This document shows positions 8,224 through 14,023 of a stretch of DNA of 34,916 nucleotides, piece by piece (position 1 is the stretch's first letter; each line of letters starts with the position of its first letter). Both the position numbers and the translations under genes were made by a program. Under the pieces are notes generated by a model. It had not been told where the DNA came from. It ran no database searches and saw nothing but the letters and a program-made list of their open reading frames with translations. The DNA is from a virus, in IMG/VR virus record IMGVR_UViG_3300003937_000076, positions 1 to 34,916 of that record; one strand, 5' to 3'.

Positions 8224-8977
8224 AATATGTACCGTATACTATAGCGACAAATATAATGCAGACTATGTAAGTAAATTATATGATAGCATAAGAAGAAACT
8301 GTAGTATACCATTTCAATCAGTATGTCTTAGTGACGATCCTAATGTCGAAGCTGATATAGTATTACCATATAATCCTCATGGCGATGTAAAGAAACATTG
8401 GCATAAACTAAAATTCTTCTCTCCGTATTTTGGATATCAATCTCCAGGTGATGATATAATAATTATGGATATTGATCAAGTTATTACAGGCAACGTTGAC
8501 GACCTTATAGGACATTATGTACAAGAGAATGAATTAGTTACGTATGGTATATGGTGGAATAGACAAACCATACAGATGGCAACAAATGCATTACAAACAA
8601 ATGGTGGATTTTACAAGTTTAAATCTGGTAGTTTATCATATGTATGGGATGACTTTATTGAGAATCCTGAGTATTGGCAAATGCATTACTACAATGAAAG
8701 AGTTGTTCACTTTCCATATTACGGTGAACAGAACTATGTTAATTGGAGAGCATGGGAAAATAAGATAAAGATAATTCCTACACCTGAAGAGTGGATAGGC
8801 AAATGCGATATGGATATGGCCGAAAATACAGTAAATAATAAATTATATTTTGAAGAGTTTGGTGATTTTATGTTTATGGATAAGGTAAATCCTAATATTA
8901 AAGTAATGCACTTTACTGGTTTAGAGAATACTATACATGACAATCGCTGCGGCTGGATTAAGGATCATTGGAAATGA
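8216..8977 (+). CDS. Second glycosyltransferase-like protein (DxD)
   Basis: I start this gene at ATG 8216 (253 aa), because a strong ribosome site precedes it and the protein then begins with a typical strand (V-K-I-C-T-V-Y-Y-S-D); an in-frame ATG at 8174 would add 14 implausible residues. The DxD motif lies at D85 and D87 in I-I-I-M-D-I-D-Q-V-I. Downstream an N-G-G-F segment and an H-F-T-G near the C-terminus resemble the Gly/His metal-ligand region of GT8-like enzymes. It overlaps the previous gene by 8 bases and the next by four. It is probably a cytoplasmic glycosyltransferase; donor and acceptor are unknown. Confidence 0.7.
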   Translation: MVKICTVYYSDKYNADYVSKLYDSIRRNCSIPFQSVCLSDDPNVEADIVLPYNPHGDVKKHWHKLKFFSPYFGYQSPGDDIIIMDIDQVITGNVDDLIGHYVQENELVTYGIWWNRQTIQMATNALQTNGGFYKFKSGSLSYVWDDFIENPEYWQMHYYNERVVHFPYYGEQNYVNWRAWENKIKIIPTPEEWIGKCDMDMAENTVNNKLYFEEFGDFMFMDKVNPNIKVMHFTGLENTIHDNRCGWIKDHWK

Positions 8978-9540
8978 AGAGAATAATATGTTGTAGATTC
9001 GGTGATAAGTTTAATCAATGGCATGTTGATAACTTAAAGCATATGATCGACAGCTGGTCAGGTATAGAGTATGATGAATTTGAAGTTGTTGAAAGAGATC
9101 TATATGGTAATTGGTATAATAAATTTCAGATGTATGATAAGTTTAGGGATGGAGAGAACCTCTATTTTGATTTAGATATGATTATATATGGAAGATTGCC
9201 TAATCTATTTAAAAAGAATTTTACACTATTAGATGATAAATGGTGGAGAGAACCAGCACATACACCATTAAACTCTTCAATAGTTTCTTGGACTGGTGAT
9301 GTATCATATATATGGGAGAAGTTTTGGCCTTATGCTGATGCTTATATGAAGCAATACAATAAAGGCAGTGATGAATGGTATTATAAAGAAATAGAATACG
9401 AAATGTTTAATCCCGTATGTCCAAAATTTAATATGAAATATGCTGATCCTAACTTCCGTATATGCACCTTAGGACAGATGCATCACATTATGGAAGAAGG
9501 GTGGTCCGGTTGGTGGTCACCCTGGTTTCTTAAACGTTAA
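8974..9540 (+). CDS. Third, short glycosyltransferase-like protein (DxD)
   Basis: The ATG at 8974 forms an ATGA overlap with the upstream stop and gives 188 aa; an in-frame ATG at 8968 is also possible. The N-terminus (K-R-I-I-C-C-R-F-G-D-K-F) is a strand-turn like those of the two preceding proteins. The motif L-Y-F-D-L-D-M-I carries D66 and D68. The protein is shorter than the other two and Trp-rich near its C-terminus (G-W-S-G-W-W-S-P-W), with I-C-T-L-G-Q-M-H-H before it. It may be a compact transferase or a degenerate copy. Its stop codon shares the palindromic TTAA with the stop of the convergent gene on the other strand. Confidence 0.6.
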   Translation: MKRIICCRFGDKFNQWHVDNLKHMIDSWSGIEYDEFEVVERDLYGNWYNKFQMYDKFRDGENLYFDLDMIIYGRLPNLFKKNFTLLDDKWWREPAHTPLNSSIVSWTGDVSYIWEKFWPYADAYMKQYNKGSDEWYYKEIEYEMFNPVCPKFNMKYADPNFRICTLGQMHHIMEEGWSGWWSPWFLKR

Positions 9541-10229
9541 GCTTCTGTTCCTTTAGCTGCTGCTATTTTCTTTGCAGCTGCCACTTTTGCTTTCTGTACT
9601 TCAGGCCTCTTAGCAGTTGCTGCTCTGTTTTTCGGTGACATTTTAGATTCTTTCTTAATTGTCGCCTCTACTTTATCTAGTGCTTTTTCATTTTCTTTAG
9701 GATCAAGTTCTGCTACAACATCAGTGTCCATAGATCTTACACCTGTAATAGCAAATGCATGCTGTAAGATTTCAATCTTATGTTGGGCCTTTCTTAATGC
9801 AGTCTTAGCTTCAACATTATCTGACTCACGTATTTCTTGTAATTCAAATAGTGCTAGCTTTAATGCAAATAAATGATCTTCATTTTCCATGTTAGTAAAG
9901 ATAGCTTCAACAAGAGTAGGGAATATCTTTGTCTTTGACAAATTACTTTCTTGCTCTAGCATACCTGAATCTGCCATAACTTGTTTTGCCATTGCAACGA
10001 AAGCTTCACTCTCTGCTTTCTTGATATTCCAAGTTTCTTCATGAATCGCATCCATAGTAGTAATTTTCATAAGATCTTTAAAATCTTTTTGCTCTTCTGA
10101 AGCCTCAATAACATGAGGTGTTAGTTCCATTTCACCCGTATGATCCATGTTCAGTAAAACTTCAAGGTTCTTCCTGTCCTGGTCAATGAAGGTTGCTGAT
10201 ACAAATGTATCTTTAGTGATTAAACTCAT
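9537..10229 (-). CDS. Helical protein of unknown function at the end of the fibre operon
   Basis: No family was recognised. The 230-aa protein is mostly helical and acidic through the middle (E-E-Q-K-D-F-K-D-L-M, A-L-F-E-L-Q-E-I-R-E). It ends in a Lys/Ala-rich tail of about 40 residues (A-A-A-K-K-I-A-A-A-K), a composition seen in nucleic-acid-binding or flexible tails. No signal or membrane segment is present. The start is supported by GAGGAAAG upstream and by TAATG overlap with the previous structural gene, so it is the last gene of the fibre operon. That position suggests a fibre chaperone or minor virion component, but this is only context. Confidence 0.75.
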   Translation of the reverse strand: MSLITKDTFVSATFIDQDRKNLEVLLNMDHTGEMELTPHVIEASEEQKDFKDLMKITTMDAIHEETWNIKKAESEAFVAMAKQVMADSGMLEQESNLSKTKIFPTLVEAIFTNMENEDHLFALKLALFELQEIRESDNVEAKTALRKAQHKIEILQHAFAITGVRSMDTDVVAELDPKENEKALDKVEATIKKESKMSPKNRAATAKRPEVQKAKVAAAKKIAAAKGTEA

Positions 10230-11143
10230 TATGCTTTCCTCGCTTTTAAATAGTATGTTGAAATTGTCGCCGCCGAACCTGACGGGAACTCTTGTGTTCG
10301 ATAGTCATCGCCACCAACTTCACGTTGTGCGTATGTCGAACTGTTTAATTTAGTATTGACCATACCAGAACCTAAGTTAGTGCCTGATCCATCAATTGCG
10401 TATCGTATTTTATGATTAGTTAATTCTACTGCCACATAACGTATCATCTCTTTTATAATAGCATCAAACTCTGCTTCAGTATATTCTTCAATATTGTTAT
10501 CACCATTAATGAAACATGGGTTTGCGCTGTAATCAGTCTCTGTACCATTTGCTCGATGAAGATAATAGTTAGTAATTGTAGTTGGTTGGTCTTGTGTTTC
10601 AGTAATACCACCCGCAGTATATGCTCCAGCGTTTGCACGTGTATCTGTAAATACCGCTGTTGTTGAAACATTAGTATATCCAGATGGAGCTGAAGTAGAT
10701 GTGCTAATCTGATAAGGTAGTGCTGCTATAATTGCATCAACAAGAGTATCTGCATAAGTATCAAACATCTCTTGTGGAGTCATAGCTTTTAAATTATTGC
10801 TTGAATCTACATATACCGGGAATCTTGTTGTAGAGCCATTATCATTAAATGTTAATGAACCTGCAGTTGCTTCAGATATCTTATCATATGAAACAGTTAC
10901 AGTACTTACATCAGGAGTATCTCCAGCAGAACGGAAGCTACTCGCATGAGATGTTGCAGCACCCGCTTGGGTTCTTGTATCACTCATGGCACTGAGCGTA
11001 CCACTGCTACCAACTTGGGATAATGTAACCGATTGATCTGCTAAGTATAACCATTTTGCTCGGTTAATAATCGCAGTCTTATCGTCAGCTGACATCTCCT
11101 TCAAGTTGTTTGAATCTATTTTTACTGGTGTTCTTGCTGCCAT
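10229..11143 (-). CDS. Virion structural protein with three internal repeats
   Basis: The 304-aa protein contains three copies, about 90-100 residues apart, of a short motif: I-D-S-N-N-L-K-E-M-S near residue 8, V-D-S-S-N-N-L-K-A-M-T near 111 and I-N-G-D-N-N-I-E-E-Y-T near 210, each followed by an acidic helix. Between them lie Ser/Thr/Gly-rich beta segments typical of phage tail proteins (T-R-T-Q-A-G-A, T-R-A-N-A-G-A). ATG 11143 has AAAGGA upstream and two TATAAATA late-promoter boxes, so it is probably made late and independently of the 927-aa fibre. It is probably a fibre- or baseplate-associated structural protein; the exact role is unknown. Confidence 0.75.
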   Translation of the reverse strand: MAARTPVKIDSNNLKEMSADDKTAIINRAKWLYLADQSVTLSQVGSSGTLSAMSDTRTQAGAATSHASSFRSAGDTPDVSTVTVSYDKISEATAGSLTFNDNGSTTRFPVYVDSSNNLKAMTPQEMFDTYADTLVDAIIAALPYQISTSTSAPSGYTNVSTTAVFTDTRANAGAYTAGGITETQDQPTTITNYYLHRANGTETDYSANPCFINGDNNIEEYTEAEFDAIIKEMIRYVAVELTNHKIRYAIDGSGTNLGSGMVNTKLNSSTYAQREVGGDDYRTQEFPSGSAATISTYYLKARKA

Positions 11144-11148
11144 AGTAT

Positions 11149-11156
11149 TATTTATA
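11149..11156 (-). promoter_or_regulatory. T4-type late promoter immediately before the 304-aa structural gene
   Basis: The minus strand reads TATAAATA here. Six bases past the last A lies the A of ATG 11143, so a transcript from this box would be leaderless. A second box lies 23 bases further upstream. Confidence 0.5.
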
Positions 11157-11168
11157 TCCTTTAGTTAA

Positions 11169-11209
11169 GTCTATTTATACTCATCTTAAATAGAAAAGTA
11201 TAAATAGAC
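11169..11209. repeat. Perfect 12-bp inverted repeat with a late promoter in each arm
   Basis: GTCTATTTATAC (11169-11180) and GTATAAATAGAC (11198-11209) are exact reverse complements separated by 17 bases. Each arm contains TATAAATA: one faces the 304-aa gene and the other faces back into the 927-aa fibre gene. The repeat lies directly after that fibre's stop codon (11221), so its RNA could also form a 12-bp stem that marks the 3' end. Confidence 0.85.
11172..11179 (-). promoter_or_regulatory. T4-type late promoter for the 304-aa structural gene
   Basis: The minus strand reads TATAAATA, extended as GTATAAATAG. The predicted start near 11166 is an A and leaves a 22-base leader that contains the AAAGGA ribosome site, so this is the more conventional of the two boxes for the gene at 11143. 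Confidence 0.65.
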
Positions 11210-11220
11210 GTTGTTAATAT

Positions 11221-14004
11221 TTATGCTCCTGCACCATATACTGTTTTCACAGTTGAACCAGCCGCGTTAATAATCAATAATGTTGATAATGTCTTTAACT
11301 GAGCTGAACCAATAGCATCATCTGCCATCTTCGCTTCAGTAACTGAATCATCAGCATAGTGAGCCGTATCAATAGAACCGTCGACATACATATCAGAATC
11401 AATACTATTGTCGGCCATCAAAGCCGCTGTAATCTGATCATTTGCTATATGTGCCGTATCAATTGAACCAGCTGCATAGTGTTCAGAATCAATTGCATCA
11501 TCAGCGATCTTAGCACCAGTAATTGCATCTGCTGCTATCTTCGCGCTTGTCACTTGTAAATCACCTAAGTGAGCAGTGTCAATAGAACCATCAACGTACA
11601 TATCAGAATCAATGCTGTTGTCTGCCATCAGCGCTGCTGTGATTTGGTCATTAGCAATATGTGCTGTGTCAATAGAACCATCGACATACATATCTGAATC
11701 AATAGAATTATCTGCCATAAGAGCCGCAGTAATTTGATCATTGGCTATATGCGCGGTATCGATTGAACCATCAACGTACATATCAGAATCAATAGAATTA
11801 TCTGCCATTAAAGCTGCTGTGATTGCATCATTGGCAATGTGAGCAGTGTCAATAGATCCATCTGTATAGTGTTCTGAATCACAAGCATTATCTGCTAAAT
11901 TATCACCATCAACGGCATCATTAGCAAGCATCGCATGTTCTACAGCTGCAGTTTGAATTGTTCCTGCTGCTGTCACATTTCCTGAACCATCGAAACTAGG
12001 TGATGTCCATACAACATCTCCTGTCATTCCTATTGTTCTACCAGTTGCTAACGCTGTAGCAGTACTAGCATTACCTGTAACCGCTCCTGTAACATTACCT
12101 TCAATTGTGGCAACTAAAGTACCAACTGCGTAACCAGTACCAGCCGTGTTAACCGTTGTTGTAGGCTCTGCTTGATTGTCTTTAAATAGTTTCCACTTAC
12201 CTGAATCAGAAGCATCTCTGAACATTCCACCATATAAGTCTTGTGAACCTGATGTATCATACAAACCATACCAACCAATATCAACTGCATCCGCAGCATT
12301 ATTAGTTGTTGCTAATGCAACTAATGGATCAGCAACTTCGATTGTTGTTGAAGAAACTGTTGTTTGAGTACCACTTACTGTTAAGTTACCCGCAATCGTT
12401 ACATTATTTGGTAAACCAACTGTGATTGTACCTGCACTCTCAGCAACTTCAATCTCATTAGTTGTACCAGCAAAAGTTAATGTACCACCAAGAGCAACAG
12501 GTGATGTGTTTGAACCATCACTTACTGTAACACTTGAATTTGCTAAGTGAACATTATCTACTGAGCCATCAACTATATGCTCACTATCGATTTGGTCATC
12601 AGCAATCAAAGCAGATGTAATATTGTCTGCAGTGATATGAGCTGTTTGGATTGAACCATCGATATAAGCATCTGTGTTAACACTATTAGGTGCTAAATGC
12701 TCAGCATCAATTGAATCTGCAACGATATGCTCTGAGTTAATTACATCATCTGCAATCAAAGCTGCAGTGATTGAGTCAGCTGCGATATGAGCAGTTACAA
12801 TTGAACCATCAATATAAGCATCAGTATTAACAGAGTTTGCTGCTAGATGTTCCGCATCAATAGAGTCTGCAACAATGTGCTCACTATCAATTTGGTCATC
12901 TGCAATTAACGCTGATGTAATCTGATCTGCCGCGATATGCGCGGTGTCAATCGAACCCGCTGCATAATGCTCTGAATCAATGGCATCGTCCGCTATCTTA
13001 GCTCCTGTAATTGCATCAGCCGCGATCTTAGCAGTAGTAACATTTAAATCAGCAATATGCGCAGTATCAATTGAACCATCAACATACATATCTGAATCAA
13101 TACTATTGTCTGCCATTAAGGCAGCTGTAATTTGGTCGTTAGCAATGTGAGCAGTATCAATTGAGCCATCAACTAAATGCTCTGAATTAACAGAGTCATC
13201 CGCTAGCTTAGTACTATCAATTACGTCTGCAGCAAGTTTTGCTCTTGTGACATTTGCATCAAGAATCTTAGCTGTTGTAATTTGGTCATCAGCGATATGA
13301 GCTGTATCAATAGAACCATTAACTAGTTCTGATGAATCAACCGTGTTAGCTGCAAGACTTACAACACCTGCGTTAGTCATTGTTACATCACCACTTAGTG
13401 CAGCAGCAGTAAATCCTGTGCCATCACCAATTAATACTTGAGTATCTGCAACTGCTTTAGCTGAAACAACACCCGAACTGTTTGCATCTCTTACTAAAAC
13501 TGTGTTAGCAGCTGAATCAGCGATCTTCGCTAATGTTACTTGAGCATCTGCAATGTGAGCTGTATCAATTGAACCATTTACTAGTTCTGATGAATCAACT
13601 GTGTTAGCAGCTAGTGATATTACACCACCATCTGTCATAGTAGCATCGCCACTCATAACATTGTCGATCCACATCGATGTTCCAGTATCATACAATATCA
13701 TTGAGCCATCGGCCGCAGATGTAATGTTTACATCGTTATCTTCTGCAAGTGTATTCTCAGCACCAACTTGGGCATCTACATAAGCTTTGACGGATTGCTG
13801 TGTAGGTACTTTAGTGGCACTATCAGATGACATGTTATCTTCATCAACAACAAATCCGACCGTTGCTGAAGAAGCTAATGATGTATCTAATAACGTACCC
13901 GCTGCATCAGGTAACGTTATTGTTCTATTTGTAGAGCTATTAGGAGAAGCAATAGTAAATATACCAGTTCCGCCTGAATCACCCTGTAGTTTTAATTTTG
14001 ACAT
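11221..14004 (-). CDS. Giant tail-fibre protein with decapeptide-repeat shaft
   Basis: The 927-aa protein opens with a Gly/Thr-rich head (T-I-T-L-P-D-A-A-G-T), then a D-E-D-N-M-S-S-D-S-A-T module and a short S-A-A-D-G-S-M-I-L-Y-D module. Residues from about 143 to 495 and from about 690 to 910 are a ten-residue repeat (I-D-T-A-H-I-A-D-D-Q and variants); G-S-I-D-T-A-H occurs 11 times. Between the two blocks is a knob (T-V-S-S-T-T-I-E-V-A-D-P-L) shared with the 889-aa fibre. The C-terminus (L-L-I-I-N-A-A-G-S-T-V-K-T-V-Y-G-A-G-A) is nearly that of the 439-aa fibre. AGGAGAG precedes the ATG. Probably a trimeric receptor-binding fibre or its shaft. Confidence 0.9.
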   Translation of the reverse strand: MSKLKLQGDSGGTGIFTIASPNSSTNRTITLPDAAGTLLDTSLASSATVGFVVDEDNMSSDSATKVPTQQSVKAYVDAQVGAENTLAEDNDVNITSAADGSMILYDTGTSMWIDNVMSGDATMTDGGVISLAANTVDSSELVNGSIDTAHIADAQVTLAKIADSAANTVLVRDANSSGVVSAKAVADTQVLIGDGTGFTAAALSGDVTMTNAGVVSLAANTVDSSELVNGSIDTAHIADDQITTAKILDANVTRAKLAADVIDSTKLADDSVNSEHLVDGSIDTAHIANDQITAALMADNSIDSDMYVDGSIDTAHIADLNVTTAKIAADAITGAKIADDAIDSEHYAAGSIDTAHIAADQITSALIADDQIDSEHIVADSIDAEHLAANSVNTDAYIDGSIVTAHIAADSITAALIADDVINSEHIVADSIDAEHLAPNSVNTDAYIDGSIQTAHITADNITSALIADDQIDSEHIVDGSVDNVHLANSSVTVSDGSNTSPVALGGTLTFAGTTNEIEVAESAGTITVGLPNNVTIAGNLTVSGTQTTVSSTTIEVADPLVALATTNNAADAVDIGWYGLYDTSGSQDLYGGMFRDASDSGKWKLFKDNQAEPTTTVNTAGTGYAVGTLVATIEGNVTGAVTGNASTATALATGRTIGMTGDVVWTSPSFDGSGNVTAAGTIQTAAVEHAMLANDAVDGDNLADNACDSEHYTDGSIDTAHIANDAITAALMADNSIDSDMYVDGSIDTAHIANDQITAALMADNSIDSDMYVDGSIDTAHIANDQITAALMADNSIDSDMYVDGSIDTAHLGDLQVTSAKIAADAITGAKIADDAIDSEHYAAGSIDTAHIANDQITAALMADNSIDSDMYVDGSIDTAHYADDSVTEAKMADDAIGSAQLKTLSTLLIINAAGSTVKTVYGAGA
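11366..11455 (-). repeat. Isolated copy of the 90-bp fibre repeat
   Basis: This 90-base unit encodes the same 30 residues as the tandem copies at 11576-11845 but with different synonymous codons. It is separated from them by other decapeptide repeats. Confidence 0.85.
11576..11845 (-). repeat. Three tandem 90-bp repeats in the fibre shaft
   Basis: Units lie at 11576-11665, 11666-11755 and 11756-11845 (30 codons, three decapeptides each). The first two differ at 18 of 90 bases by my count, yet encode the same residues, including an AGC/TCT serine switch. The third has Ala for Gln at one position. Confidence 0.9.
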
Positions 14005-14023
14005 TTTTTTGTCTCTCCTATTT

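Noticed and set aside
9498-9523. Possible hairpin terminator (AGGGTG pairing with CACCCT) before the convergent stop codons.
   Set aside because: Only six base pairs with a 14-base loop, inside coding sequence and with a poor T tract.
11221-14004. CRISPR-like array or diversity-generating retroelement in the repeated fibre region.
   Set aside because: The repeats are contiguous, in frame and coding, with no unique spacers; no reverse transcriptase or template repeat was seen in the window.
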